Shown: positions 1 to 8,043, counted from the stretch's first letter. The stretch is DNA of 15,142 bases from an uncultured Muribaculaceae bacterium (GCA_910587545.1 CAJUMI010000062.1:1-15142), one strand, 5' to 3'. The notes: a model not told the origin generated them from the sequence alone. Program-made: numbers and translations.

Positions 1-265
1 AAAAGGTGTTGGTAGTTCTAAGAACGGCCGTGAGTCAGAAAGCAAACGACTCGGCGTCAAAATATTCGGCGGCCAATATGCTAAAGCCGGTAACATCATC
101 AAACGTCAGCGTGGCACTGTTCACCATCCCGGCCTGAACGTCGGCATGGGCAAAGACCATACGCTCTACGCCCTCATCGACGGCACCGTTGCTTTCACCG
201 AAGGTAAAGGCGGACGCAAATTCATCAGCGTCAACCCCATCGCGGTTGAAGTAGCCGAAGCATAA
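1..265 (+). CDS. rpmA: 50S ribosomal protein L27 (5'-truncated by window edge)
   Basis: The frame is open from base 2 and encodes the body of bacterial L27. It starts at KGVGSSKNGRES, so only about the first four residues (usually MAHK) are missing to the left. The sequence then runs through the hallmark RLGVKIFGGQ and KAGNIIKRQRGT segments and ends in NPIAVEVAEA with a TAA stop. L27 sits at the peptidyl-transferase centre of the large subunit, where its N-terminal tail approaches the tRNA ends. In most bacteria rpmA follows rplU (L21), which would lie just outside the window. A hairpin terminator follows the stop. The identification is near certain. Confidence 0.97.
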   Translation, partial: KGVGSSKNGRESESKRLGVKIFGGQYAKAGNIIKRQRGTVHHPGLNVGMGKDHTLYALIDGTVAFTEGKGGRKFISVNPIAVEVAEA

Positions 266-304
266 ACCGGACGTCTCAATCCCGACCAAACTAAAACTCA
301 TGCC

Positions 305-343
305 AATGCCCACCTTTCAGATGATCGGTGGGCATTCTCATTT
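305..343 (+). terminator. Hairpin terminator after rpmA
   Basis: A perfect 10-bp stem (AATGCCCACC at 305-314 with GGTGGGCATT at 327-336) closes a 12-nt loop. It is followed by an interrupted T-rich stretch (TTCTCATTT). It lies 40 bases after the rpmA stop. The broken T run means termination may be partial, and some read-through could feed the nuclease gene at 383, for which no promoter is visible. Confidence 0.7.
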
Positions 344-382
344 AAAACATACCACAACTCATACCAAACCAATCTCTGACCA

Positions 383-1183
383 ATGAAAAAATCAATCCTT
401 ACATCACTGCTGCTTACCATAGCATGCCTGAACGCATGGGCCTGGGGACAGAAAGGCCATGACGTCACCGCATATATCGCCGAGCAGCACCTCACCCCGA
501 CAGCCAAAGCCGCCGTCGAATCCATACTTGACGGCCGGTCGATTATCTACTGGGCCAACTGGCTCGACAATGCAAGCCACCAGCGTCCCCTCGCCTACAC
601 CAAGACATGGCACTACAAAAACATAGACGAGGGTGTTCGCTACGAAGAGGCACCAGCCAACCCCGCAGGCGACGCCGTCACGGCAATCAAATCGCGCATC
701 GAGATCCTCAACAACCCCGAGTCCTCACTCGAGGAGCGGCAACTCGCCCTCAAGATCCTCATTCATGTTGTCGGCGACATCCACATGCCCCTCCACATGG
801 GTCACGCCACCGATCTCGGAGGCAACCGCATAAAAGTCAAATTCTTCAACCGCGAAAACAACCTTCACTCCGTCTGGGATTCATCCTTGCCCGAATCCGC
901 CCACAAATGGAGCTACACCGAGTGGCAGCAGCAGATCGATCGCGCAAATCCAGCCCTGCAGACCGAGATCATCAGCGGCACCGTCGACGACTGGGCCAAA
1001 GAGACCGTTGCAATTGCATCTGACGTCTACACCTACTTCCAACCCGGAGCAAACATCTCCTACAACGACATCGCCCGCTGGACACCCACAATCGAGCAGC
1101 AGTTTCTGCGCGGCGGACTCCGCCTCGCCTACCTGCTCAACACAATCTTCGACCCCGGATACACCGCCACTCAGGCCGATTGA
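383..1183 (+). CDS. Exported S1/P1-type zinc nuclease
   Basis: This 266-residue protein has a signal peptide that should be cut after A20, leaving Trp21 as the mature N-terminus. S1/P1 nucleases use that terminal Trp amine as a zinc ligand. All the other expected ligands are visible: H26, D62, H77 (in WHY), H128 and D132 (in HVVGDIH), H138, H162 and D166 (in HSVWD). Family members cut single-stranded DNA and RNA and remove 3' phosphates. Here the enzyme would act in the periplasm or outside the cell, perhaps in nucleic-acid scavenging (inference). The length is normal for bacterial members. No -33/-7 promoter is visible upstream, so it may depend on read-through from rpmA. Confidence 0.93.
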   Translation: MKKSILTSLLLTIACLNAWAWGQKGHDVTAYIAEQHLTPTAKAAVESILDGRSIIYWANWLDNASHQRPLAYTKTWHYKNIDEGVRYEEAPANPAGDAVTAIKSRIEILNNPESSLEERQLALKILIHVVGDIHMPLHMGHATDLGGNRIKVKFFNRENNLHSVWDSSLPESAHKWSYTEWQQQIDRANPALQTEIISGTVDDWAKETVAIASDVYTYFQPGANISYNDIARWTPTIEQQFLRGGLRLAYLLNTIFDPGYTATQAD

Positions 1184-1238
1184 TTCCGCCCCGCATCGGC
1201 AACACGTAAAAAAAGTTTAAGAAATTAGGCGTAAAAAG

Positions 1239-1270
1239 TTTGCAAATAGCGCGTTAAATTCGTACCTTTG
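1239..1270 (+). promoter_or_regulatory. Bacteroidetes promoter for the rplM operon
   Basis: A -33 element TTTG (1239-1242) and a -7 element TACCTTTG (1263-1270) are separated by 20 nt. This fits the Bacteroidetes primary-sigma consensus TTTG/TAnnTTTG. Transcription should start near 1275, giving a leader of roughly 110 nt before the rplM GTG. The tRNA-Leu and NlpC promoters in this window have the same 20-nt spacing. Confidence 0.88.
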
Positions 1271-1276
1271 CAGTCC

Positions 1277-1353
1277 GATTATGTCCAAATCAATCACTGA
1301 CAGTCGTCATGCACCGCGCTTTTGGCCGAGCGCATGCATGATTATGGTCAAAT
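1277..1353 (+). promoter_or_regulatory. Structured 5' leader of rplM, possible ribosomal-protein autoregulatory RNA
   Basis: The leader contains a two-part hairpin: TCATGCA (1307-1313) pairs with TGCATGA (1335-1341), there is a small internal loop, then GCGCT (1316-1320) pairs with AGCGC (1329-1333) around TTTGGCCG. The hairpin is flanked by an imperfect 14-nt direct repeat (GATTATGTCCAAAT at 1277-1290, GATTATGGTCAAAT at 1340-1353). Ribosomal-protein operons often carry a leader that binds one of their own products, and L13 leaders are known in Firmicutes. Whether this is one is inference from position and structure only. Confidence 0.5.
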
Positions 1354-1383
1354 TTATTTAACTACTAATCAACCAATTAAACA

Positions 1384-1863
1384 GTGGATACTTTAAGTTT
1401 CAAAACCGTATCACCAAACGCACAGCAGGTTGAGCGCGAATGGGTTCTCATCGACGCCACAGACCAGCATCTCGGTCGTCTCTGCTCGAAAGTCGCTAAA
1501 ATTCTTCGCGGCAAAAACAAACCCAGCTACAGCCCCTTCGTAGAATGCGGCGACAATGTCATCATCGTTAATGCAGACAAAGTTGTCCTCACAGGCAAAA
1601 AGCTGACTGACAAAATTTACCTCAACTACACCGGCTACCCCGGCGGTCAGCGCGAGCTTACCCCCGAAGTGCTCATGAAGAAATCCTACAACAAGCACCT
1701 CAAACCCGGCATGCACCCCCTCTTCCTTCGTGTCCTCAAAGGTATGCTCCCCAAAAACACCCTCGGACGCCGTCTGATCAAGAACGTCCACATCTACAAC
1801 GGTACGAGCCATCCCCACGAAGCTCAGAACCCGAAAGTCATCGACATTAACAAAATGAAATAA
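1384..1863 (+). CDS. rplM: 50S ribosomal protein L13
   Basis: The 159-residue product begins at a GTG codon that gives MDTLSFKT, matching the MDTLSYKT opening of Bacteroides L13. No in-frame ATG lies near that position, so the GTG start is well supported. Recognisable L13 segments are EWVLIDATDQHLGRL, VAKILRGK, ECGDNVIIVNADK, YTGYPGGQRE, KGMLPKNTLGRR and the C-terminal HEAQNPKVIDIN. It is slightly longer than typical Bacteroides L13 because of extra residues around the KKSYNKHLKPGMHP region. L13 is an early-assembling large-subunit protein. It is the first gene of the rplM-rpsI-rpsB-tsf unit and is followed by rpsI after 7 nt. Confidence 0.97.
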   Translation: MDTLSFKTVSPNAQQVEREWVLIDATDQHLGRLCSKVAKILRGKNKPSYSPFVECGDNVIIVNADKVVLTGKKLTDKIYLNYTGYPGGQRELTPEVLMKKSYNKHLKPGMHPLFLRVLKGMLPKNTLGRRLIKNVHIYNGTSHPHEAQNPKVIDINKMK

Positions 1864-1870
1864 TTGAAGC

Positions 1871-2257
1871 ATGGAAACAGTAAACGCAGTTGGCCGTCGT
1901 AAAGCAGCAGTTGCCCGCGTAATCCTCAAAGAAGGTAACGGCACTATCACCATCAACAAACGCCCCCTCGAAGTATATTTCCCGTCTTCGATTCTTCAGT
2001 ACATCGTAAAACAGCCCCTCTCAACCCTTGACGTAGCTGAAAAATACGACATCCAGATCAATCTTGATGGCGGCGGCTACAAAGGACAGGCCGAAGCCGT
2101 CCGTCTCGGCATCGCCCGCGCTCTCGTGGCTATCAATCCCGACGACAAGGCTGTTCTCCGCAAACACGGCTTCATGACCCGCGACCCGCGCGCCGTTGAA
2201 CGTAAGAAACCTGGCCAGCCCAAAGCACGCAAACGCTTCCAGTTCTCGAAACGTTAA
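1871..2257 (+). CDS. rpsI: 30S ribosomal protein S9
   Basis: This 128-residue protein has the S9 opening VNAVGRRKAAVARV, the central GGGYKGQAEAVRLGIARAL segment and the basic C-terminus KARKRFQFSKR. The conserved terminal Lys-Arg reaches the P-site tRNA in the small subunit. It lies 7 nt after rplM, the near-universal rplM-rpsI pairing. A 161-nt gap with RNA structure separates it from rpsB, and no promoter of the Bacteroidetes type is visible in that gap, so the four genes are probably co-transcribed. Confidence 0.97.
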   Translation: METVNAVGRRKAAVARVILKEGNGTITINKRPLEVYFPSSILQYIVKQPLSTLDVAEKYDIQINLDGGGYKGQAEAVRLGIARALVAINPDDKAVLRKHGFMTRDPRAVERKKPGQPKARKRFQFSKR

Positions 2258-2275
2258 TATCATCTCCTGCAGCTT

Positions 2276-2378
2276 GATTGCCGTGTCGCGTTCACTCGCT
2301 TACGGCCAATCGGCGGCATAGACAAATAAGTGTTTAGTATCTAAATCGCGTGGATGGACGCGTTCCCTACCACGTGGT
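2276..2378 (+). promoter_or_regulatory. Structured rpsI-rpsB intergenic leader, possible S2 regulatory RNA
   Basis: Two structured parts are visible. First, GATTG-CCGT (2276-2284) pairs with ACGG-C-CAATC (2302-2311) with one bulged C. Second, CGCGT (2347-2351) can pair locally with ACGCG (2358-2362), or 2345-2353 can instead form a 9-bp helix (two G-T wobbles) with CCACGTGGT (2370-2378). Both second-part helices use the same 5' strand, so they exclude each other. No -33/-7 promoter is seen. Ribosomal-protein leaders often work through such competing helices; the assignment to S2 control is inference. Confidence 0.45.
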
Positions 2379-2418
2379 TGATTTTCAAAAAGAACGTAAA
2401 CAAAACTACAGACAAATC

Positions 2419-3234
2419 ATGGCAAATCCGACATTTGACCAACTCCTCGAAGCAGGCTGCCATTTCGGCCACCTCAAAAGAAAATGGAATCCTGCTATGG
2501 CTCCTTACATCTTCATGGAGCGCAATGGTATCCACATCATCGACCTATACAAGACTGCAGCAAAGATCGAAGAAGCTGCCGCTGCTCTGAAGAGCATCGC
2601 TAAATCAGGCAAGAAAGTACTTTTCGTCGCTACCAAAAAGCAAGCTAAGCAAACTATCGAAGATCTCGCCAAATCAATCAACATGCCTTACGTGATCGAA
2701 CGCTGGCCCGGCGGTATGCTCACCAACTTCCCGACTATACGCAAGGCTGTCAAGAAAATGACCGCCATCGACAAAATGACGACTGACGGCACTTTCGACA
2801 ATCTCTCAAAGCGCGAACGCCTTCAGGTTTCACGTCAGCGCGCCAAACTCGAGAAGACTCTCGGTTCGATCGCCGATCTCAACCGTTTGCCCTCCGCAAT
2901 TTTCGTAGTCGACGTTCTCAAAGAGCACATCGCAGTTGCTGAAGCCAACCGTCTCGGCATTCCCGTTTTCGCAATGGTCGACACCAACTCCGATCCCTCA
3001 AACGTTGACTTCGTTATTCCCGCAAATGACGACGCTTCCAAATCCATCGAAACTATTGTCGGCGCTGTTGTCGCAGCTATGGCCGAAGGTCTCGAGGAAC
3101 GCAAAGCCGAGAAAGTCGACACTGCAGCCGCAGGCGAAGGTGAAGCAGCTCCCAAGCGCGAACGCCGCCGCGTACGCAAGGCTGAAGCTGAAGAAGCGGC
3201 TCCCGCAGCCGATGAAGCTCCAGCAGCCGAATAA
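2419..3234 (+). CDS. rpsB: 30S ribosomal protein S2
   Basis: The product is S2 of about 271 residues, starting at ATG 2419 (MANPTFDQLLEAGCHFGH), which aligns with the usual Bacteroides start. The frame is also open upstream to an ATG at 2350, but those extra 23 residues do not look like S2 and fall in the structured leader. Family segments include HLKRKWNPAMAPYIFMERNG, KSGKKVLFVATKKQAK and YVIERWPGGMLTNFPTIRK. The last 40 or so residues are an Ala/Glu/Lys/Arg-rich tail, probably disordered. S2 joins the 30S subunit late and is normally followed by tsf, as here (40-nt gap). Confidence 0.97.
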   Translation: MANPTFDQLLEAGCHFGHLKRKWNPAMAPYIFMERNGIHIIDLYKTAAKIEEAAAALKSIAKSGKKVLFVATKKQAKQTIEDLAKSINMPYVIERWPGGMLTNFPTIRKAVKKMTAIDKMTTDGTFDNLSKRERLQVSRQRAKLEKTLGSIADLNRLPSAIFVVDVLKEHIAVAEANRLGIPVFAMVDTNSDPSNVDFVIPANDDASKSIETIVGAVVAAMAEGLEERKAEKVDTAAAGEGEAAPKRERRRVRKAEAEEAAPAADEAPAAE

Positions 3235-3274
3235 TTTTCCCAATTTAACAACCGCTTAAAACTACTATTATATT

Positions 3275-4267
3275 ATGGCAGTAACAATGGCAGAAATCAC
3301 CAAACTGCGCAACCTCACAAGCGCCGGTTTGATGGACTGCAAGAAAGCTCTCGCCGAGACCGACGGTGACATCGAGGCTGCTGTCGAGATCCTTCGCAAG
3401 AAAGGTCAGGCCGTAGCCGCAAAACGCGAAGACCGCCAGGCTTCCGAAGGCTGCGTCATCGCACGCAACGACGGCTCGTTCGCCGCTATTCTCGCGCTCA
3501 ACTGCGAAACAGACTTCGTGGCTAAGAACGCAGGCTTCGTGGCTCTCGCCAACAAGCTCATGGATCTCGCAATGACCAACAAGTTCAAGACAGTCGAAGA
3601 ACTCAAAGCCTTCACCGTCAACGGACTCACAGTCGCTGACCTCATCACCGAGGAAAGCGGCAAGACCGGCGAAAAGACCGAAATCGGCGCATACGAAGTT
3701 GTAGAGGCTCCTTCTACAGCAGCCTATAACCACTTCAACAACAAGCTCGCAGCTGTAGTCGGCTTCAACCTCGAAGGCGTTGATCCCCAGATCGGCCGCG
3801 AGATCTGCATGCAGATCGCCTCAATGAACCCCGTCGCTGTAAGTCGTGACGACGTTCCTCAGGCAACTATCGATCAGGAAATCGCTGTCGCAGTTGAAAA
3901 AACAAAACAGGAGCAGGTCCGCAAGGCTGTTGAAGCAGCTCTCAAAAAAGCCGGCCTTAACCCCAACCACTTCGACTCTGAAGACCACATCGAGTCCAAC
4001 ATCTCGAAGGGCTGGATCTCGGAAGAAGAAGCAGCCAAGGGCCGCGAGATCATCAAGACCACAGCAGAAGCCAAGGCAGCAAACCTTCCCGAAGCTATGA
4101 TCCAGAACATCGCCAACGGCCGCCTCAACAAGTTCTTCAAAGAATCATGCCTCATGGAACAGGAATACGTACAGGACAGCAAGCTCACTGTCGGCCAGTT
4201 CCTTGACCAGACTCAGAAGGGTCTTGTTGCCGTAGCCTTCAAGCGCGTCAACCTCAACCAGGACTAA
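3275..4267 (+). CDS. tsf: Elongation factor Ts
   Basis: This 330-residue protein starts MAVTMAEITKLRNLTSAGLMDCKKAL, which matches the opening of Bacteroides EF-Ts, so the first ATG is preferred over the one at 3287. The N-terminal UBA-like domain is followed by the core with CETDFVAKN (the TDFV motif that contacts EF-Tu), IGAYEVVE, and the C-terminal MIQNIANGRLNKFFKE region. EF-Ts reloads EF-Tu with GTP by displacing GDP. It is the last gene of the operon and is followed by a strong terminator. Confidence 0.97.
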   Translation: MAVTMAEITKLRNLTSAGLMDCKKALAETDGDIEAAVEILRKKGQAVAAKREDRQASEGCVIARNDGSFAAILALNCETDFVAKNAGFVALANKLMDLAMTNKFKTVEELKAFTVNGLTVADLITEESGKTGEKTEIGAYEVVEAPSTAAYNHFNNKLAAVVGFNLEGVDPQIGREICMQIASMNPVAVSRDDVPQATIDQEIAVAVEKTKQEQVRKAVEAALKKAGLNPNHFDSEDHIESNISKGWISEEEAAKGREIIKTTAEAKAANLPEAMIQNIANGRLNKFFKESCLMEQEYVQDSKLTVGQFLDQTQKGLVAVAFKRVNLNQD

Positions 4268-4305
4268 TCCTTGCTTAAAAGTCATAACGATTAAATATCC
4301 AAGCC

Positions 4306-4341
4306 GTCGGCGGACTCACACTTGAGTCCGCCGACTTTTTT
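4306..4341 (+). terminator. Intrinsic terminator of the rplM-rpsI-rpsB-tsf operon
   Basis: A perfect 13-bp GC-rich stem (GTCGGCGGACTCA at 4306-4318, TGAGTCCGCCGAC at 4323-4335) closes a CACT loop and is followed directly by six T (4336-4341). This is a textbook rho-independent terminator for the plus strand, 38 bases after the tsf stop. It also separates tsf from the convergent kup gene, whose stop is at 4346. The minus strand lacks a matching T run. Confidence 0.95.
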
Positions 4342-4345
4342 CAAA

Positions 4346-6295
4346 CTAAAAGTCAGAAACACGCACAATTCTGCGACCGTTCTCAGTGTTGATGATCAGC
4401 GGCACTGTTTCAAATGTCACAACACTCGTGTCCAACCCGAGAGCCGACTGATCGCTCACCCCGATACAACGAAGAAATTCATACAGACGCATCATCACCG
4501 TCGACTTGCGAGAGCAATTACTGCTCGGAGAAAATATCCTATGCAGAATTATAAACCTGAAATCACCGGCTATGCCACGAGATCGAAGCGATGGATATGA
4601 ACTTAACAGATCAAGACTGCCCGACGCCACAATATCCTCCACAATCTGCCTGAGATACACACTCACCTTCGGCTGCTCCCTGAAGCCGAGACGCATCGTC
4701 ACATAATAGATCGTCTGCTCCTCGATAATATCGACATCATACTCAAGAGTGTCAGGACTATCATCCGTCTCGATATTTACAAACCAATAATGATCTGCCC
4801 GCTTTGGTTGCTTGTTGACTATCGAATAGACTATCTTGTCCTCGATCTGATTTCTCACGCGCGAATGACTGAAGTAGATAAGATTCGACGCATATTTAGG
4901 GATCGTACTGTCGTGTTTGATCGCTGTTATCATATTCTTGCAGTCATCAAAAGACCTGAACTGCAGATAATCGGCTCTAAGCGACGACGACTTGTGCCAT
5001 ACGACCATGACAAACGCCACAACACCGGCGATCAGAATGCTATACCAGCCGCCATGAACAAATTTAAACAGATTGGCCGCAAAGAAAAGGCCTTCGACCG
5101 TAACGAACACGACAACAAAAGCCATACAAAGCATTAACGGCACACCTTTCGACCTTAGCCACAACGCGAGCAACACAGTTGTCATAAGCATTGTCACCGT
5201 GATAGCAAGCCCGTATGCAGCCTCCATGTGAGATGAATCCTGAAAAATCGCCACTGTCAGCAGGCAGCCTGCCAAAAGCGCGTAATTAACAGCCGGAATA
5301 TAGAGCTGTCCCTTCTCTCTCGACGGATATTTGACTTTAAGTTTCGGCCATAGCCCGAGACTGAATGCTTCCGAAAAAATGGTGAACGAACCGCTGAGCA
5401 AAGCCTGACTCGCAATGATAGCCGCTCCCGTCGACATCATTACTCCGACGACCGTAAACCAGTGCGGCATAATGGCGAAAAACGGATTCTCAGACACATC
5501 TTCCGCACCGACTGAAATCAGCCACGCACCCTGTCCGAGATAATTCAATATCAGCATTGCTTTGACATATATCCAGCTGAATGCGATATTTTTGCGGCCG
5601 CAATGACCAAGATCTGAATATAATGCCTCAGCCCCGGTCGTACACAGGAATACAGCCCCCATGATCATAAACCACTCTGGAGAATCAAGCAGCAATCTTA
5701 TGGCATACCATGGATTGAAGGCCTTTAATATAGATACACCCTCCAGAATATTTATAGCACCGAGAACGCCAAGCATCGCAAACCATATAAACATGAAAGG
5801 GCCGAACAAATGGCCTATACGCTTCGTTCCCGCCTGCTGCATGAGGAAGATGCCGGATATTATGACCAGAACTATTGGACACACCTTAACCTCAGGCACG
5901 ACTGCTCTGAGACCTTCAACAGCTGACGTCACCGTGATTGCAGGCGTGATCACACCGTCAGCTATAAGCGCCGCAGCGCCCACGGCTGCCACGACATAAA
6001 GCCACTTCCGCGGAATCCGACGCAAAAGCGCATAAAGCGCAAGTATGCCTCCCTCACCGTTATTGTCGGCCCTTAATGCTATCAGCACATACTTGACCGT
6101 CGTCTGCAATGTAAGAGTCCAGATCACACATGACACTATGCCGATAATGTAATCCGTGTCATAGCCGCTGTTTATCGCCGTTGCAGCCTTCATGACATAA
6201 AGGGGCGATGTTCCTATATCCCCGAATACAATGCCTATAGCGACGAGCATTCCGGCCGCAGTAACTCTACTTAATGATGAATTCTTGGAAATCAT
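4346..6295 (-). CDS. kup: Kup/Trk-type potassium uptake permease
   Basis: The 649-residue protein belongs to the KUP/HAK/KT family of proton-coupled K+ importers in the inner membrane. The signature GIVFGDIGTSPLYV is at residues 21-34. It is followed by NNGEGGILALYALL near 78-91 and ALIADGVITPAITVTSAVEGL near 109-129. About twelve hydrophobic segments fill residues 12-440, and the last 200 or so residues form the usual soluble C-terminal domain. Length is typical. It runs towards tsf and stops just past the tsf terminator. Upstream, only a weak -7-like TACGTTTT is seen near 6313-6320 on the minus strand, so its promoter is uncertain. I see no riboswitch-like structure in the 176-nt gap shared with the TPR gene. 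Confidence 0.93.
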   Translation of the reverse strand: MISKNSSLSRVTAAGMLVAIGIVFGDIGTSPLYVMKAATAINSGYDTDYIIGIVSCVIWTLTLQTTVKYVLIALRADNNGEGGILALYALLRRIPRKWLYVVAAVGAAALIADGVITPAITVTSAVEGLRAVVPEVKVCPIVLVIISGIFLMQQAGTKRIGHLFGPFMFIWFAMLGVLGAINILEGVSILKAFNPWYAIRLLLDSPEWFMIMGAVFLCTTGAEALYSDLGHCGRKNIAFSWIYVKAMLILNYLGQGAWLISVGAEDVSENPFFAIMPHWFTVVGVMMSTGAAIIASQALLSGSFTIFSEAFSLGLWPKLKVKYPSREKGQLYIPAVNYALLAGCLLTVAIFQDSSHMEAAYGLAITVTMLMTTVLLALWLRSKGVPLMLCMAFVVVFVTVEGLFFAANLFKFVHGGWYSILIAGVVAFVMVVWHKSSSLRADYLQFRSFDDCKNMITAIKHDSTIPKYASNLIYFSHSRVRNQIEDKIVYSIVNKQPKRADHYWFVNIETDDSPDTLEYDVDIIEEQTIYYVTMRLGFREQPKVSVYLRQIVEDIVASGSLDLLSSYPSLRSRGIAGDFRFIILHRIFSPSSNCSRKSTVMMRLYEFLRCIGVSDQSALGLDTSVVTFETVPLIINTENGRRIVRVSDF

Positions 6296-6446
6296 ATCGG
6301 TCCTTATCCGTAAAAACGTACCTATTGTTATAATAACAGCTATCGAAGCCTACAGGTTTAGTCCGATTGCCTTACATGATCAGCGGATCGGAATGATAAC
6401 ATCTATTTTTCTATATAATACACATACTGTTAACAAAAAAATAATG

Positions 6447-6454
6447 TATATTTG
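6447..6454 (+). promoter_or_regulatory. -7 promoter element of the TPR-protein gene
   Basis: TATATTTG matches the TAnnTTTG consensus and lies 17 nt before the ATG at 6472. There is no clear TTTG at the expected -33 position, only AT-rich sequence. If used, the leader would be only about 10 to 14 nt long. Confidence 0.6.
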
Positions 6455-6471
6455 CCGAAATTATAAATACC

Positions 6472-7845
6472 ATGAAAAAATTAGCCCCCATTGCCTTTGC
6501 TGCCATAGCGATCGGCTCTTTGGCCGCCGACTACAACGAGTCATTTAACACTCTGCTTTATGACGGAAAGTTTGATATGGCAGACAGCGTCCTGCAGAAA
6601 TGGATCGGAGACAGACCCGACGACCCTGAGTTGTATCCGGCCCGCTTCAATCTCCTACTCGGTCGTGCCTACAACTCCATGATTGCTCTTTACAGACCGG
6701 GAGAAGGCCCTGAGGGCGGGATAGTTTTCTCCGATTCTACCGGCGCGGAAGCCGGATCAATAGGGCCGATAGTGTCGTGGAATGACAGTCTGTATAATCT
6801 CGCGATAGATCAAATAGACTGCGGCATCGATGCCCTGCCTGAACGCCTTGATTTCCGTCTCGGCAAAGCAACCGCACTGGCAATGCATGGAGACTGGCCT
6901 GAGTGTGTCGCCACTATGACCGAGGTTCTCGACATGACAAAGACTCGCGCCGATCTCTGGCGGTGGACAAACAACGAGTTCTTTGGAGATTCTGTCAAAG
7001 CACTCGTCAACGAAGCCGCATGGGAAAAGATCTCCGAATTATTCAACGAAGGCAATCAATCTGACAAGTCGTCGCACTTCGAAAAGTTCGGACATTCGAT
7101 AATCGAGGTCTATCCCCGCGACAATAGGGTGCTGAATATCCTCGGAGCATACGCCTACGACACAGACGACTCAGATAAAGCGCTGTCGTATTTCCGGCAA
7201 TCCGCCGAAGCCGACCGGACAGATGCCATACCGCTCGGCAATATGGTCTACATATACCGGCAACAAGGCGACACCGCCCGCGCCCTGGAAATCTGCCGCA
7301 TGGTGACAGGCAGCAATTCCTACGATGAGGAGTGTAAGGAGAGCTTTAGGCAGATGGAACAGGAGATCACGACACCCGCCCAAGAAATCGGCATGTATGA
7401 CTACTTCTTCAGTTGGTTGCCTATGATAGGCTCAATGGCAGAAGAGATTACTGACAAAGCATTATTCACTACACCGCATCTTGCCAACAGCAGACTCCCC
7501 GAGATCAACAACATGCGCTCACCTTTCACCGACGATCAGATTGCAGCGGAGACAGTAAGCATCGGAGACGTATCTATCGCCATCTGGCGCTTTCCCGAGC
7601 CGGAGACTGTCCCGATGTGCCTCTACGCAGCATTCGTCCCCGACGGCAAGACATACGACTATTACACGATCGAGATATCACTTGATAACATATGGGTCCT
7701 CGGCAGCATGAAAGGTCAGACCCACAGCAATTACGGAGAGGTCAGACGTCCAGAAAACGCCGCCGATTTTGTCGACTTGCTGATTGAGAAAGGCATATTG
7801 ACCAGACTGTCCGAACCCGAAGCCTCGTTTACGCGGCCCGACTGA
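6472..7845 (+). CDS. Exported tetratricopeptide-repeat protein of unknown function
   Basis: This 457-residue protein opens with a signal peptide (MKKLAPIAFAAIAIGSLAA, likely cut near residue 19), so it is probably periplasmic. Helical TPR-like repeats occur near residues 20-70 and most clearly at about 218-281 (VLNILGAYAYDTDDSDKALSYF, then NMVYIYRQQGDTARALEICR). The C-terminal part, about 303-457, is a separate domain with alternating hydrophobic strands (SIAIWRFPEP, YYTIEISLDNIWVLGSM) that I cannot assign to a family. TPRs usually mediate protein-protein contacts. The gene stands alone: kup is divergent and a tRNA with its own promoter follows. No function can be named. Confidence 0.8.
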   Translation: MKKLAPIAFAAIAIGSLAADYNESFNTLLYDGKFDMADSVLQKWIGDRPDDPELYPARFNLLLGRAYNSMIALYRPGEGPEGGIVFSDSTGAEAGSIGPIVSWNDSLYNLAIDQIDCGIDALPERLDFRLGKATALAMHGDWPECVATMTEVLDMTKTRADLWRWTNNEFFGDSVKALVNEAAWEKISELFNEGNQSDKSSHFEKFGHSIIEVYPRDNRVLNILGAYAYDTDDSDKALSYFRQSAEADRTDAIPLGNMVYIYRQQGDTARALEICRMVTGSNSYDEECKESFRQMEQEITTPAQEIGMYDYFFSWLPMIGSMAEEITDKALFTTPHLANSRLPEINNMRSPFTDDQIAAETVSIGDVSIAIWRFPEPETVPMCLYAAFVPDGKTYDYYTIEISLDNIWVLGSMKGQTHSNYGEVRRPENAADFVDLLIEKGILTRLSEPEASFTRPD

Positions 7846-7901
7846 GAGCGCCCAGCCCGCCGGATCTTTGAGTCGCCTCCTCAAACTTCAAACGGCGAAA
7901 A

Positions 7902-7933
7902 TTTGCCTGTATGGGAAAAAGTCGCTAACTTTG
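7902..7933 (+). promoter_or_regulatory. Promoter of tRNA-Leu
   Basis: TTTG (7902-7905) and TAACTTTG (7926-7933) are separated by 20 nt and match the Bacteroidetes -33/-7 consensus. The mature tRNA begins 18 nt after the -7 element, which leaves a short 5' leader for RNase P to remove. Confidence 0.88.
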
Positions 7934-7950
7934 CGTCATCTACTAAGGTT

Positions 7951-8034
7951 GCCCGAATGGTGGAATGGTAGACACGAGGGACTTAAAATCCCTTGGCCAT
8001 TACGGCTGTGTGGGTTCGAGTCCCACTTCGGGTA
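7951..8034 (+). tRNA. tRNA-Leu (anticodon UAA)
   Basis: A class II tRNA fold is visible. The acceptor GCCCGAA pairs with TTCGGGT (the first pair is a G-U wobble), with discriminator A at 8034. The D arm includes TGGTAGACAC. The anticodon stem AGGGA/TCCCT encloses CTTAAAA, giving anticodon UAA. A long variable arm (GGCCATTACGGCT) follows, and the T arm is GTGGG-TTCGAGT-CCCAC. UAA with a long variable arm identifies leucine. CCA is not encoded. It has its own promoter and terminator, so it is a single-gene unit. Confidence 0.96.
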
Positions 8035-8043
8035 CTAACCGAC

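Noticed and set aside
1411..1959. A 182-codon open frame on the minus strand across rplM and the start of rpsI
   Set aside because: It lies antisense to two certain ribosomal-protein genes, has no family resemblance, and arises from the codon use of the real genes.
2350..2418. N-terminal extension of S2 starting at an ATG at 2350
   Set aside because: The extra residues do not match S2 openings, overlap the structured leader, and the start at 2419 aligns with known family members.
3245..3733. A 162-codon minus-strand open frame inside tsf
   Set aside because: It is antisense to tsf, is not recognisable as a protein, and follows from third-position GC bias in the true frame.
6296..6471. A riboswitch or shared operator in the kup/TPR divergent gap
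   Set aside because: Apart from the -7 box at 6447, no convincing long hairpin or conserved riboswitch core could be seen; potassium or c-di-AMP riboswitch features were not found.
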